Positions 8,215 through 17,976 are shown, counted from the stretch's first letter. The stretch: DNA of 47,791 bases from SLQH01 sp964612995 (GCA_964612995.1 CAZTGE010000013.1:1-47791); one strand, 5' to 3'. Made by a program: numbers and translations. Notes: generated by a model not told the origin, from the sequence alone.

Positions 8215-8622
8215 GGTGATTCTCCACTGTGGCGACTATCTGGACAAACGTGTGCCTTGTCGGCTTGTGCGCAAGCGTCTTTCAGGCATCCGGTCACAGT
8301 ACGGTGTCAGCAGGATGGCCGGGCGGGAATCCCGTATGCACCGGAAACGAGTCCGCGCCACCGTCGTGGCGAGCGGGCCACGAAGGCAGGGCCTTGCCGC
8401 GGCCGGGCTGCGTGACGACACGCGCACGCGAGCCATCACGCCCTTGTCCACTGCGTCTGCAGACCAGCCGGCCAGCGCATAAAGAGAGGGTAAACTTCCG
8501 CCTGCGCCACCCGGTGTGATCTGCTTCGCGTATGATGAGATTGCGGGTCACGGAACTAGGTGTGGACACGCAGTTCAGGTGGTGCATAGTCCTAGCCCCG
8601 TTCCGAATGCGGAGGGAATGAC
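8215..8622. other. Divergent regulatory gap upstream of the T6SS run
   Basis: The spacer is 408 bp without a credible gene. TATGAT at 8531-8536 matches a -10 box in five of six bases, but the 17-bp-upstream hexamer is not TTGACA-like. I found no sigma-54 GG/GC pair with correct spacing. The T6SS promoter and operators probably lie here, but none can be assigned firmly. Confidence 0.4.
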
Positions 8623-9093
8623 GTGCCAGCACATAGACATCCGGTGCTCTTGGCAGCTCGCATCTTCCTCATTGCGCTGGGCCTGGTTGGCTGTGGGCGC
8701 GACGATGCGCTCTTCGTTCGTGCCGTCGACCCGCTCAATTGTTCACCAGATGGCGAGACGACCACTGTCGACATCCGGATCTACCAACTGCGACGTCAGG
8801 GCAGCTTTCTCGCAGCCGATTTCACCAGTCTGTGGCTGGACGATGACGCAGCGCTCGCGGGTGACCAGTTGGGGGACCCGAAAGCTGTGACCATTCGCCC
8901 AGGCGATGGGGCAGAGCGGCCACGACGGATAGCCGTCGGTCCCTGGCAGGAAGGCGCGTTGTATGTCGGCATCATGGCCTTGTACCCGCAGTCGCCGGCA
9001 GAGGGGGCACGCCGAACGGTACTCTCCGCCTTCGACCTCGAAGACCATGTCAGCGTGCTCGGCGACGGGCGCCTGGAAGTGGTAAGCCGATAG
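8623..9093 (+). CDS. tssJ: T6SS outer-membrane lipoprotein TssJ
   Basis: The protein is 156 aa from a GTG start with a strong GGAGGG site 7 bases upstream; a nearby ATG is in another frame. The signal peptide ends in lipobox LVGC with Cys24. The body has the TssJ pattern: VDIRIYQLRRQGSF followed by a conserved AADFTSLWLDDDAAL segment, then beta strands. TssJ anchors the TssL-TssM complex to the outer membrane through the periplasmic part of TssM. It is the first gene of the T6SS run and is followed 20 bases later by tssK. Confidence 0.9.
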   Translation: MPAHRHPVLLAARIFLIALGLVGCGRDDALFVRAVDPLNCSPDGETTTVDIRIYQLRRQGSFLAADFTSLWLDDDAALAGDQLGDPKAVTIRPGDGAERPRRIAVGPWQEGALYVGIMALYPQSPAEGARRTVLSAFDLEDHVSVLGDGRLEVVSR

Positions 9094-9113
9094 TGCGCTA
9101 CGGGGGCAGATAG

Positions 9114-10487
9114 ATGGAGACATCGCAGAAGGTCTTGTGGAAACAGGGGATGTTCCTGACGCCCCACCACTTCCAACAGCGCGACCGCTACGCAGAGCAC
9201 AGCCTGCGCACCCACACCCGCCAGCACCACCCGTTCGGGCACGGACTTGTCGAACTGCACATCGACGAGGATTCTCTCGCTGTCGGCGACACCGTGATCA
9301 CCCGCGCTGCAGGGGTGTTTCCGGACGGGACGCCATTCAGCGTGCCCGAACAGGACGACCGGCCAGCGAGCCGTTCGCTGGCCGGTCTGTTCGACGCCCA
9401 GGGTGCGCTGTTCGACGCCACGCACGGGGCGCGTGCGGTCTACCTCGGCATGCCGTTGGTGCGTCCGGGCGTTCCTGCCAGTGCACCCGACGGAGCGATC
9501 GAAGGCCAAGCCACGCGGTATCGCACGACCGGGATCCAGGTCCGAGACGAGCTTTCGGGCGGGGACGGGCAGGAGATCCTCGTCGGCCGGCTGAACCTGC
9601 GCATTCTGCTCGAAGGCGAATCGCTTGAGGACTACACCGTGCTCGAGATCGCCGAGGTGCAGCGGGATACGACCGGGCGCATCGTTCTCAACCCGACCTA
9701 CGTGCCGCCGTGCATCTCGATCGGCGCATCACCGCGACTCGAAGCCATCATCCGGCGCGTGCTCGAAACGCTGACTGCCCGGTCGTCCGAGCTCGCGGCA
9801 CAACGGCGCAACCGCGGTGCCGGCCTGGTCGACTATGCAATGTCGGAGACAGCGAACTTCGCTCTGCTGACGATCCTCAACAGCCACATTCCACCGCTGC
9901 GTCATTTTCACCACCAGCATCGCGCCCATCCGGAACAGGTCTACCTTGAGCTCTGCCGCCTCTGCGGCGGGCTGCTGACGCTCGCGAGCGAGGGCAGCCC
10001 GAAGGATCTGCCGCTCTATCTGCACGATGACCTGACCACCACCTTTCGCGAGCTCGAGCTCACCCTCGACGAGGTTCTGCGGGTGGTCATCCCCGCCCGC
10101 AGCTTGCGCCTGGCGACCACGATGGTCCGGCCCAACTGGTTCGAGATCGCCCTGCCTGACGGCGTACGTGCCGGTGGAATCAGTGTCTACCTCGGGATGG
10201 CGGCCGACGTGGCCGGCGAGAAGGTCATCCGTGAGACTCCGACCAAGATCAAGATGGCCGGTCCCGAGACCATGGAGTTCCTGGTGGCACAGAGCCTCCA
10301 TGGTATGGGCATCGACTATCTGCCCTCGCCACCGGCCGAGCTGCCGCTCAAGCCCGACTGGCACTACTTCCGCCTGCAGAGCCGTGGCGAGTACTGGAAC
10401 GAGGCCACCGCCGCCGGACGGCTGGCCGTCTTCCTGCCGGCCGAATTCCGTTCGCTGCAACTCGAGTGCTTCGCGGTCGAGGACTGA
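9114..10487 (+). CDS. tssK: T6SS baseplate protein TssK
   Basis: The protein is 457 aa. The start KVLWKQGMFLTPHHFQQRDRY is the hallmark of TssK/ImpJ/VasE. The length matches the family (about 440-460), and the C-terminal region ends with a conserved ARLAVF-type strand region (AGRLAVFLPAEF). TssK trimers connect the baseplate (TssEFG) to the membrane complex (TssLM). The gene is three bases from tssL, consistent with one transcript. No anomalies seen. Confidence 0.95.
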   Translation: METSQKVLWKQGMFLTPHHFQQRDRYAEHSLRTHTRQHHPFGHGLVELHIDEDSLAVGDTVITRAAGVFPDGTPFSVPEQDDRPASRSLAGLFDAQGALFDATHGARAVYLGMPLVRPGVPASAPDGAIEGQATRYRTTGIQVRDELSGGDGQEILVGRLNLRILLEGESLEDYTVLEIAEVQRDTTGRIVLNPTYVPPCISIGASPRLEAIIRRVLETLTARSSELAAQRRNRGAGLVDYAMSETANFALLTILNSHIPPLRHFHHQHRAHPEQVYLELCRLCGGLLTLASEGSPKDLPLYLHDDLTTTFRELELTLDEVLRVVIPARSLRLATTMVRPNWFEIALPDGVRAGGISVYLGMAADVAGEKVIRETPTKIKMAGPETMEFLVAQSLHGMGIDYLPSPPAELPLKPDWHYFRLQSRGEYWNEATAAGRLAVFLPAEFRSLQLECFAVED

Positions 10488-10490
10488 TCC

Positions 10491-11180
10491 ATGCCGGCCA
10501 CGTCGACCACACTGTCCGAGCTGTGCATCCCGACGTTCACCTACGTCTCGTGTCTGTGCGAATCCGACCATGCGCCGGCGATTGAACAGGTCCGGTTCAA
10601 GTTCGAGCAGCTCTTCCGCGAGGTCGATCGCGCGGGTCGCGAGGCCGGTTACGACCCATTGGATCTGCGCTATGTCATTTTCGCCCTCGTCGCGTTCGCC
10701 GATGAGAAGCTCCTCAGCCGGCAGTGGGCGCATCGTGAGATCTGGCTGAGCGAACCGCTCCAGCTCGTGTTCTTCAACATGAATTCGGCCGGACAGGAAT
10801 TCTACGCCCGGCTCGCGCAGGTGCGTGACGGCAGCGCCCAGAGCGCTGCGGGAGCGCAGATCACCGAGTGCTACTACCTCTGCCTGGCTCTGGGCTTCCG
10901 CGGTTGCTACTTCGGTTCCGCGGCGGCCGACAAACGTCGCCAGGATCTGCAGGAGGAGATCTACCACGAGCTCGCACCCAACAAGCGGCGACCGGACATC
11001 ACCCTCTCGATCGCAGAAGGCGGACACTCGGCGAACGGGGCGACGAAGCTGCGTCCGGTGTGGCTCGTCCCGCTGGTCTGCCTGTTGCTCGGCGTGGGCG
11101 TTTTCGCGGGCTTGTGGTGGCACCTGGCCCACATCACCGATGAGGCCCGCAGTGGGTTGCCGACACGGGGAGCGCACTGA
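10491..11180 (+). CDS. tssL: T6SS inner-membrane protein TssL (DotU/IcmH type)
   Basis: The protein is 229 aa. A cytoplasmic helical domain contains the family segment DPLDLRYVIFALVAFADEKLL. A single C-terminal membrane helix (about 185-207, LVPLVCLLLGVGVFAGLWW) ends the protein. No OmpA/peptidoglycan-binding extension is fused, so this is the short form. If the membrane complex needs peptidoglycan anchoring, a separate protein must supply it. Its TGA overlaps the tssM start by one base (TGATG). Confidence 0.93.
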   Translation: MPATSTTLSELCIPTFTYVSCLCESDHAPAIEQVRFKFEQLFREVDRAGREAGYDPLDLRYVIFALVAFADEKLLSRQWAHREIWLSEPLQLVFFNMNSAGQEFYARLAQVRDGSAQSAAGAQITECYYLCLALGFRGCYFGSAAADKRRQDLQEEIYHELAPNKRRPDITLSIAEGGHSANGATKLRPVWLVPLVCLLLGVGVFAGLWWHLAHITDEARSGLPTRGAH

Positions 11181-14100
11181 TGGCCCTGCTCAAGGCAATC
11201 CTGTCGGAAGGCGTGCTCAGTTTCATCGCGTTGATGGTGCTGATCGCTCTCGCCGCAGTCGTCGGATGGTACCTCGGCTGGGATCCGCGCACCCAGATAG
11301 CACCGGTGGTGATCGTGCTCTGCGTCCTCTGGGTGCTCCTGTTCATCGCTCAACGTGTGATCGCCATCCGGCGGGCGATGCGCATCGAGGCCATGCTCAA
11401 GGTGCAGAACCAGGACATTGCCAAGGCGGTCGGTGAACAACCGGGCGCGGGGCTGCTCGAGGAGCGGTTCACGCACGCGCTGACCACGGTCAAAGCGAGC
11501 CCGCATGGCAAAGCTGCGTTGGCGACCATGCCGTGGTATCCGGTGATTGGCCCTCCGCAGGCGGGCAAGACCACCGTCATGCTCAACAGCACCCTGACCT
11601 TCCCCCGGATCGGCCTTGAGGCCGGCAATGGCTCACCGCATACCGGCCATTGCGACTGGTGGTTTAGCGAGCAGGCCGTGTTCTTCGACACCGCGGGTCG
11701 CTATACCTCGCGCCCCGAGGACCGCGAGGAGTGGCTGCGCTTCCTCGCACTGGTGGCCAGTGTGCGGCGCGAACGGCCGATCAATGGCATTGTCATCGTG
11801 GTCAATGTTGCCGAATTGTTGCAACTCGACGAGGACGCCATCTGCGGCTATGCCCAGAACCTGCGCGACCGGTACGATGAGATCGCAGACCAGTTCCATT
11901 TCGTTTTTCCGGTCTACCTGCTATTCAACAAATGCGACCTCATCCAGGGGTTCACCGACTTCTTCGGTCACCTCGATCGTGAAGCGCGGCAGGCACCGCT
12001 CGGATACCGGCTCCCCTTCGTGCAGCGGCCGCCAGACGTGGCGGTCGAAGCTGCACTGTGTGGGTTTGACAAAATCTGTGCGCACCTCGGTGCCACCCGG
12101 TTCGACTGCCTCGCTGGCGACCACGACGAAGCGGCCCTGCGCAACGCCCTGTTGTTCCCCCGCCAGTTCGCCATGCTCCGGCCACGCCTGCGTCGGTGCC
12201 TCGAAACGCTGTTGAACCATCGGCCCTTCGCCGCCACCGGCATCCTGCGTGGGATCTACTTCACCAGTGCACACCAGGAAGGCACCCCGATCGACTGCCT
12301 GGCAGACGAGATGGAGCGTGAATACGGGGTCCGCCCGAGCCCGCAGCCGCTGGCGGTCGCAGAGCAACGCGGCCATTTCATCGGCGAGGTCTTCCGCTCG
12401 ACGATCATCCCCGACGCGCGGCTGGCCGGATTCAGTTCAGCCTTCCTCTCCCGTAACCGGCGCACCGCCCTGGGCGTCGGTCTTGCCGCAGCACTGCTGG
12501 TGGTGGCCGCGCTGCTGCTGACCGGCCGGTCCTACCGGGCCAACCGTGATCTGGTCGAGAACATCAGCCGGGTCGGCAGCGAGGTGTTCGTTATCGGCGA
12601 TCAGCGCGAGCAGTTGCCCGAATTTTGCCGCCGGCTCGACGCCATGCGCAAGCATCTGGTGCAACTCGAGCGGCGACAGGTCGACGGCGTGCCGATCGAT
12701 CTCGGTATGGGCCTGTACAAGGGCAATGTCATCTACAGTGAAGTCCGCGAGACCTATTTTGGTGAATTCAGACAACGTATACTGATGCCAGTCGGTGAAT
12801 GCATCGCACAACGGATCGCCGCGGCCCTGAAGGACGCGGCGACGCGGACCCTCGAGGACTATCGCGCACTCTACGACGATCTGTTGTGCTATCGCATGCT
12901 CAATGGCAAGGCCGCGTCTGGCGACGCCGAATTCATGCGAGCCATGTTCGACGCCGATGGGCTCTTGTTACGCGCTATCGTCCCCGGCGATGATCGCGTG
13001 TTGCGGCGGCGCGTGGCGCCGCTGGTGCTTCCCCATCTCGACTACTGGCTCATGCGCCTGGAACATGGACGGAGCCGCGACGAATGGATTCTCACGGCCG
13101 ACGCGGATCTCGACCGTCGCGCCCGCGAACGTCTCGCGGATACGACCTGGCTGTCAATGGTCTACGCCGATGTCATCGCCGGAGCGTCGCGACCCGATCC
13201 GGAGTTGATTGCCGCACAACTCACACACGGCCGCATCGGTGAGGTTCTGCACATTGATGCTCCCATCGACCGTGCCTTCACCCAGAGCGGCTACGATGCC
13301 ACCATCCGCACGGCCCTAGCCGACCGCGCAAAGCAGATGGCTCGCCGCAATGCCGTGCTCGATATCGGCGAGCAGGATGCTACCGCGATCGAGCGCCGCC
13401 TCACGGAATTGTACCAGCTCCAGTACGCGTCGGAATGGCGCAAGATCGCCGCGGCCGTCGATGCCGAGCCCTTCCCTGCATTGGCTCATGTCCCAGACCG
13501 TCTCGTCGAGCTCTGTGGCACTGAATCCCTGTTGGCCCGACTGTACGAGAACATCGGCGACCAACAGCGCCTGCGACTGTCGGCTGCCAACGTGCAGAAC
13601 GCACCGGATGAGATGGATCCCTGGCTGGTCCCGGCACTCGCAGCTATGACGCAGTTCGGGGTCACATTGGGCGATTACGTCGCCAATACCCGTGTTGAGA
13701 ACCGCATCGACCAACTCGCTGATCTGACGGCCCTCATCGACGCCTTCCACGACTGTCGCCGGGATATCCACAAGGCGTTGGGCAATTGCTCCGACCCAGA
13801 GATGCGCGGTGAACGGCTTTCCGATTTCCTCGGCCTGCTCGATCAGGCCCGACGTTCGCTGTCCCGCACTCTGGTCGCCGACGCCCGATCCCTGTGGCAG
13901 GAGGAAGCGCTCGCTCCGTTCACTGCGCTAGCCGAGCAGTTCCCCTTTGCCGCAGATGCAGAGAGCAGCTTGCATACTTCGGCCTTCAGCGATTTCTTCC
14001 ATCCCACAGATGGGGCTGCTCGCGAGGTGTTCGATCGGATCGACGCGGTGTGCGAGCGCAAGGTGCTCGGTCATCCGCTTCTGCCGATGCTGCCGGCCTA

Positions 14101-14707
14101 TGGCGCATGCAGCGATCGGTTGGTGGCGCTGGCTGACTTCTTCTTCCCGGATGGCGACCAGCCACAGGCGGCACTATCTTGTACGTTGGTTCAACGTGCC
14201 GGCGTCGAGGACCTTTCCTTCGCAGCTAGCGGTGCGGGCTTCAGTCTCTACGACCGACCCGATCGCCGGACAACCCTCGTCTGGCGACCGGGTCAGGATC
14301 GCAACGCGCACGTCGCCATCCGTATCGCCGATGGTCTGTGGTTGGAACGATCGGTCCGGGATGATGCATGGAGTCTGTTGCGCTTGCTCTCCACCGGCAC
14401 GGTCGCAGTTCTCGATGACTACCGGGTCCGGTGTCAGTGGCGCCTCACCTCCAGTGATCTGCGCGAGTCAGCCCATGCTGAGAACGCCGAGGTGGGCGAA
14501 GACGAGCACAATGACGGGCCGGCGACCGGGGATGTCGCAGAGGGCGATACGGCAACGACGGCATCGCTGAACGCCGAGCGCGTGTATGTCGCAGAGATCA
14601 TCGTCGAAGGCAGTGGGGCCTGGCACCCGTTCTGCCCTGGCGCTCTGAGTGGCTTTGCCTTCCCCGATCGGATCTGCGTAGATAGCCCAACAGGACAGCC
14701 CCAGTGA
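11180..14707 (+). CDS. tssM: T6SS inner-membrane protein TssM (IcmF/VasK)
   Basis: The protein is 1175 aa, the normal length. Two N-terminal membrane helices (about 13-33 and 41-60) precede the cytoplasmic NTPase-like domain with an intact Walker A, GPPQAGKTT (124-132), and a Walker B-like VFFDTAGRY near 170. A third membrane helix (about 427-449, GVGLAAALLVVAALLL) leads to a large periplasmic part of about 720 aa that meets TssJ. The retained Walker A suggests nucleotide binding, which is lost in some TssM proteins. The gene is coupled to tssL by a one-base overlap; tssA follows after 48 bases. Confidence 0.95.
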   Translation: MALLKAILSEGVLSFIALMVLIALAAVVGWYLGWDPRTQIAPVVIVLCVLWVLLFIAQRVIAIRRAMRIEAMLKVQNQDIAKAVGEQPGAGLLEERFTHALTTVKASPHGKAALATMPWYPVIGPPQAGKTTVMLNSTLTFPRIGLEAGNGSPHTGHCDWWFSEQAVFFDTAGRYTSRPEDREEWLRFLALVASVRRERPINGIVIVVNVAELLQLDEDAICGYAQNLRDRYDEIADQFHFVFPVYLLFNKCDLIQGFTDFFGHLDREARQAPLGYRLPFVQRPPDVAVEAALCGFDKICAHLGATRFDCLAGDHDEAALRNALLFPRQFAMLRPRLRRCLETLLNHRPFAATGILRGIYFTSAHQEGTPIDCLADEMEREYGVRPSPQPLAVAEQRGHFIGEVFRSTIIPDARLAGFSSAFLSRNRRTALGVGLAAALLVVAALLLTGRSYRANRDLVENISRVGSEVFVIGDQREQLPEFCRRLDAMRKHLVQLERRQVDGVPIDLGMGLYKGNVIYSEVRETYFGEFRQRILMPVGECIAQRIAAALKDAATRTLEDYRALYDDLLCYRMLNGKAASGDAEFMRAMFDADGLLLRAIVPGDDRVLRRRVAPLVLPHLDYWLMRLEHGRSRDEWILTADADLDRRARERLADTTWLSMVYADVIAGASRPDPELIAAQLTHGRIGEVLHIDAPIDRAFTQSGYDATIRTALADRAKQMARRNAVLDIGEQDATAIERRLTELYQLQYASEWRKIAAAVDAEPFPALAHVPDRLVELCGTESLLARLYENIGDQQRLRLSAANVQNAPDEMDPWLVPALAAMTQFGVTLGDYVANTRVENRIDQLADLTALIDAFHDCRRDIHKALGNCSDPEMRGERLSDFLGLLDQARRSLSRTLVADARSLWQEEALAPFTALAEQFPFAADAESSLHTSAFSDFFHPTDGAAREVFDRIDAVCERKVLGHPLLPMLPAYGACSDRLVALADFFFPDGDQPQAALSCTLVQRAGVEDLSFAASGAGFSLYDRPDRRTTLVWRPGQDRNAHVAIRIADGLWLERSVRDDAWSLLRLLSTGTVAVLDDYRVRCQWRLTSSDLRESAHAENAEVGEDEHNDGPATGDVAEGDTATTASLNAERVYVAEIIVEGSGAWHPFCPGALSGFAFPDRICVDSPTGQPQ

Positions 14708-14755
14708 TCACCGGCCTGGCGGACTTCCATTCTTCAGCGCGGAAAGGATCGGCTC

Positions 14756-15817
14756 GTGGATACTGAACACCTGCTCAAACTGGGACGGGAGCCAATTTCC
14801 GACGACGCCCCATGCGGCGAGAACGCACGTTATGAAGAGGAGTACGAATCACTCCTGGCCGAGGTCGGCAAGCTTGAGTCGCTCCATGGTGGCACGGTCG
14901 ATTGGGCTCGGGTTGTCGAGCTCGGCAGCGTGTTGCTGGAATCCAAGACCAAGGATCTGCTCGTCGCCGCCTATGTCGCTGGTGGCATGTGGGAGACCGA
15001 GGGACCCGGCGCATTGGTCGCAGGTCTCGCACTCTGTCGTGATCTGACCCAACACTTCTGGGAGGGGGCCTTCCCCAAGCGCTTGCGCGCGCGGCGCACT
15101 GCCATCAACTGGCTGATGGGCCGTGTCCAGGGCTGGGTGGCAGAGGAATCGATCGAGATCGACCCTGGCACCCTCGAAGATGGCATTGCCGTCCTCCGGG
15201 ATTTCCAGACCCTTACAGAGGATCGTTGGGAAGGGGACGAGCCGGAGCTGTTCCAGGCCGAGCGAGCGCTCGCCAAGCGCCTGGACCAATTGCACGGCGA
15301 GGCGGCCGAGGAGCTGCCAGAGACGCCAGCTGGAACTCAGGAACAGGCCGCTGGCGCTACTGCAACCACCGGTTCCGCCGCCTCCGACACTACCGCTTCT
15401 GCTGGGGCGAAGCCGGCCATGGCCCCACAGGCCGCACGTTCGTCCAGTGTTCCCGGTTCCATCGCCACCCGTGCTGACGCGCTGAGCTGTCTTGTGGCAG
15501 TCGCGGGCTATTTCGAACACACCGAGCCGCACAGCCCCATCTCCATGCTGATCCGACGTGCTGTGCGCTGGGGCGGCATGGACTACCGCGAGCTCTACGC
15601 CGAGCTTCTGCGTCACGATCCCGCCGGCCGGGCCCAGCTGTGGGAACTGCTCGGCCTGGAAACCCAGGCTGACGGTACCCCACCGGTGTGCAGCGTGCCG
15701 CAGGCAGCGCCGCAACCCAGTGCGCCAGCCCAACCAGCTGCCACATCAGCTCCAGCCACACCGGTGCAAGCACCACCACGGGTGGTCGCACCCCCGCCCG
15801 TTCGTCCGACGGGCTGA
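14756..15817 (+). CDS. tssA: T6SS cap/baseplate protein TssA (ImpA_N type)
   Basis: The protein is 353 aa from a GTG start with an AAAGGA site 7 bases upstream. The N-terminal ImpA domain is clear: LGREPISDDAPCGENARYEEEY and a WARVVELGSVLLESKTKDLLVAAY segment, then FPKRLRARRTAINWLMGR. A low-complexity Ala/Thr/Pro stretch (about 185-235) links to a small C-terminal helical domain (YFEHTEPHSPISMLIRRAVRWG) typical of TssA. The chain ends in a Pro/Ala-rich tail (about 305-353). TssA primes sheath and tube polymerisation and caps the distal end. Confidence 0.92.
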   Translation: MDTEHLLKLGREPISDDAPCGENARYEEEYESLLAEVGKLESLHGGTVDWARVVELGSVLLESKTKDLLVAAYVAGGMWETEGPGALVAGLALCRDLTQHFWEGAFPKRLRARRTAINWLMGRVQGWVAEESIEIDPGTLEDGIAVLRDFQTLTEDRWEGDEPELFQAERALAKRLDQLHGEAAEELPETPAGTQEQAAGATATTGSAASDTTASAGAKPAMAPQAARSSSVPGSIATRADALSCLVAVAGYFEHTEPHSPISMLIRRAVRWGGMDYRELYAELLRHDPAGRAQLWELLGLETQADGTPPVCSVPQAAPQPSAPAQPAATSAPATPVQAPPRVVAPPPVRPTG

Positions 15818-15885
15818 AGCACTCCACCTGAGAGTCCCTGTTCACCACCTGCTCGAACCAGATACCCGGCACCAAGGAGGCCACC

Positions 15886-16377
15886 ATGGCTCAAGACGGA
15901 TCAGTCGCGCCGAAAGAGCGCGTCAACATCACCTACCAAGCCGCAACCGGCGATGCATCCGAGGAGAAGGAGCTTCCGCTCAAGTTCCTGTGCCTCGGTG
16001 ACTACACTGGTCGTCCCGACGCTACGCCCCTCGAGGATCGCAAGGCCATATCAGTCAACAAGGACAACTTCGATGACGTGCTCAAGGGGATGTCGGTGTC
16101 GATCAAGACGAACGTCGCCAACACGCTCGAAGAGGGCGAGGAAGCGGGTGAGCTGCCGGTCGACCTGAAGATCAAGTCGATGAAGGACTTCGGCCCGGAA
16201 TCCATCGCGCAGCAGCTACCGGAGCTCCAGAAACTGCTCCAACTGCGCGAGGCTCTGGCTGCGCTCAAGGGTCCGCTCGGCAACTTCCCCGATTTCCGCA
16301 AGCGTCTCCAGGCCCTGCTCGGTGATGATGCCAAACGTTCCCAGATCCTCGAAGAGCTCGGCTCGACCGAAGGCTGA
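15886..16377 (+). CDS. tssB: T6SS sheath small subunit TssB (VipA)
   Basis: The protein is 163 aa, the usual length, preceded by a strong AGGAGG site. It has the family pattern RVNITYQAAT, then LPLKFLCLGDYTG, and FDDVLKGMSVSIKTNVANTL. It pairs with TssC to form the contractile sheath. The last part (FPDFRKRLQALLGDDAKRSQI) matches the C-terminal sheath helix. It lies 46 bases upstream of tssC, as in most T6SS loci. No anomalies seen. Confidence 0.95.
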   Translation: MAQDGSVAPKERVNITYQAATGDASEEKELPLKFLCLGDYTGRPDATPLEDRKAISVNKDNFDDVLKGMSVSIKTNVANTLEEGEEAGELPVDLKIKSMKDFGPESIAQQLPELQKLLQLREALAALKGPLGNFPDFRKRLQALLGDDAKRSQILEELGSTEG

Positions 16378-16423
16378 ACGCAGCCCTCATCCCAGACACA
16401 AACACAACACAACGGAGTCATCC

Positions 16424-17905
16424 ATGCCTGAGGAAACACAGGAAGCAGCAGCAGCCGGGGGCGAGGCCATCGAGGGTTCGCTGCTCGATGAGATCATGGC
16501 CGCCACCAAAATGGCGCCGAGCGAAGAAGGCTACGACCTTGCCAAGCAAGGCGTAGCCGCGTTCATCACCGATATCATATCGCCAGATCGCAAGATTGCG
16601 AAGATCGACAAGAGCCTCGTCGACGACATGCTCGGTCAGATCGATGCCAAGCTGAGCAAACAGCTCGACGAGATCATGCACAACGAGCAGTTCCAGAAGC
16701 TCGAAGCCTCCTGGCGTGACCTGCGGACCCTGGTCGACCGCTGCGATTTTCGCGAGAACATCGCCGTCGAGATGATCAGCATTTCGAAGGAAGAGCTGGC
16801 CGAGGACTTCGAGGATGCCCCCGAGATCGTCCAATCCGGTCTCTACCTCAAGGCCTATACCGCCGAGTATGGTCAGTTCGGTGGTGAGCCCTACGGCGCG
16901 ATCGTCGCAGACTACAAGTTCGAGAATTCCGCCCCGGACATCTCCCTGCTTAAGAATGCGGCCTCGGTCGCCACCATGTGCCACGCACCTTTCCTCACAT
17001 CGGTCGGTTCCCAGTTCTTCGGTTTGGAGAGCTTCGAGAAGATGGGAGAACTCAAGGACCTGGATTCGATCATGAACGGTCCAAAGTACGCAAAGTGGCA
17101 GAGCTTTCGCGAAAGCGAAGATGCCCGAAGTGTCGGCCTGTGTGTGCCCGGCACCTTGCGCCGACTGCCCTACGGCGAGGGCGGCGAAAAGGTTAAGTCC
17201 TTCGACTACAACGAAGGCGTGATCGGCAAGCACGACAACTATCTTTGGGGCAATTCCGCCTTCGACATGGCCTCGCGCGTGGCCGACAGCTTTGCCAAAT
17301 ATCGATGGTGTCCGAACATCATCGGTCCGACCGCTGGTGGAACCGTATCCGATCTGCCACTGCATCAGTACGAGGCGATGGGCGAATCGCAGACCAAATG
17401 CCCGATCGAATGCATGCTCTCCGAGCGACGCGAATTCGAACTCTCCGAACAGGGCTTCATCGGCCTGTCGATGCGCAAGGGCAGCGATGATGCGTGCTTC
17501 TTCTCGGCCAACTCGGCGCAGAAGAAGAAGAAGTTCGGTAACACCGAAGAAGGCAAGACCGCAGAACTCAATTACGGTTTGAGCACCCAGCTTCCATACA
17601 TGTTCGTGGTCAACCGCATGGCACACTACATCAAGGTGCTCCAGCGTGAACAGATCGGCTCATGGAAGGAACGCGAGGATCTCGAGGCCGAACTGAACAA
17701 GTGGATCAGCCAATACGTCGCCAACATGGACAACCCGGCTCCGTCGGTGCGCAACACCCGCCCGCTGCGCGCAGCCCGGGTGACGGTCGAAGATGTGCCC
17801 GGCGAGGCTGGCTGGTACAAGGTCGGCATCAAGGTCCAGCCGCATTTCAAGTATATGGGCGCTTCGTTCGAGCTCTCGCTCGTCGGCAAGCTCGACAAGT
17901 CCTGA
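16424..17905 (+). CDS. tssC: T6SS sheath large subunit TssC (VipB)
   Basis: The protein is 493 aa. I chose the ATG at 16424 because it has a GGAG site 7 bases upstream; the longer reading frame would run into tssB. Family segments are plain: FQKLEASWRDLRTLVDR, FGALV-type core (GEPYGAIVADYKFENS), ATMCHAPFLTSVGSQFFG and the C-terminal ARVTVEDVPGEAGWYKVGI followed by KVQPHFKYMGASFELSLVGKL. Together with TssB it forms the sheath whose contraction fires the tube and which ClpV disassembles. A strong hairpin follows the gene. Confidence 0.96.
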   Translation: MPEETQEAAAAGGEAIEGSLLDEIMAATKMAPSEEGYDLAKQGVAAFITDIISPDRKIAKIDKSLVDDMLGQIDAKLSKQLDEIMHNEQFQKLEASWRDLRTLVDRCDFRENIAVEMISISKEELAEDFEDAPEIVQSGLYLKAYTAEYGQFGGEPYGAIVADYKFENSAPDISLLKNAASVATMCHAPFLTSVGSQFFGLESFEKMGELKDLDSIMNGPKYAKWQSFRESEDARSVGLCVPGTLRRLPYGEGGEKVKSFDYNEGVIGKHDNYLWGNSAFDMASRVADSFAKYRWCPNIIGPTAGGTVSDLPLHQYEAMGESQTKCPIECMLSERREFELSEQGFIGLSMRKGSDDACFFSANSAQKKKKFGNTEEGKTAELNYGLSTQLPYMFVVNRMAHYIKVLQREQIGSWKEREDLEAELNKWISQYVANMDNPAPSVRNTRPLRAARVTVEDVPGEAGWYKVGIKVQPHFKYMGASFELSLVGKLDKS

Positions 17906-17919
17906 TCACGCATCTCACC

Positions 17920-17945
17920 GGCCCGGCCGGAGTCCCGGCCGGGCC
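17920..17945 (+). promoter_or_regulatory. GC-rich hairpin between tssC and hcp
   Basis: An 11-bp perfect stem (17920-17930 with 17935-17945, loop AGTC) lies in the 71-base tssC-hcp gap. No T-run follows. It could stabilise the 3' end of processed mRNA or attenuate readthrough, helping set Hcp levels separately from the sheath genes. Confidence 0.5.
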
Positions 17946-17976
17946 ACTACCCACCACCTGTTGAAGGAAGACAATC

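Noticed and set aside
8215..8622. Sigma-54 promoter for the T6SS run
   Set aside because: I looked for TGGC-N-GC spacing and found no acceptable match.
15818..15885. Small gene between tssA and tssB
   Set aside because: Only 68 bases with a ribosome site for tssB; no start-stop pair of useful length.
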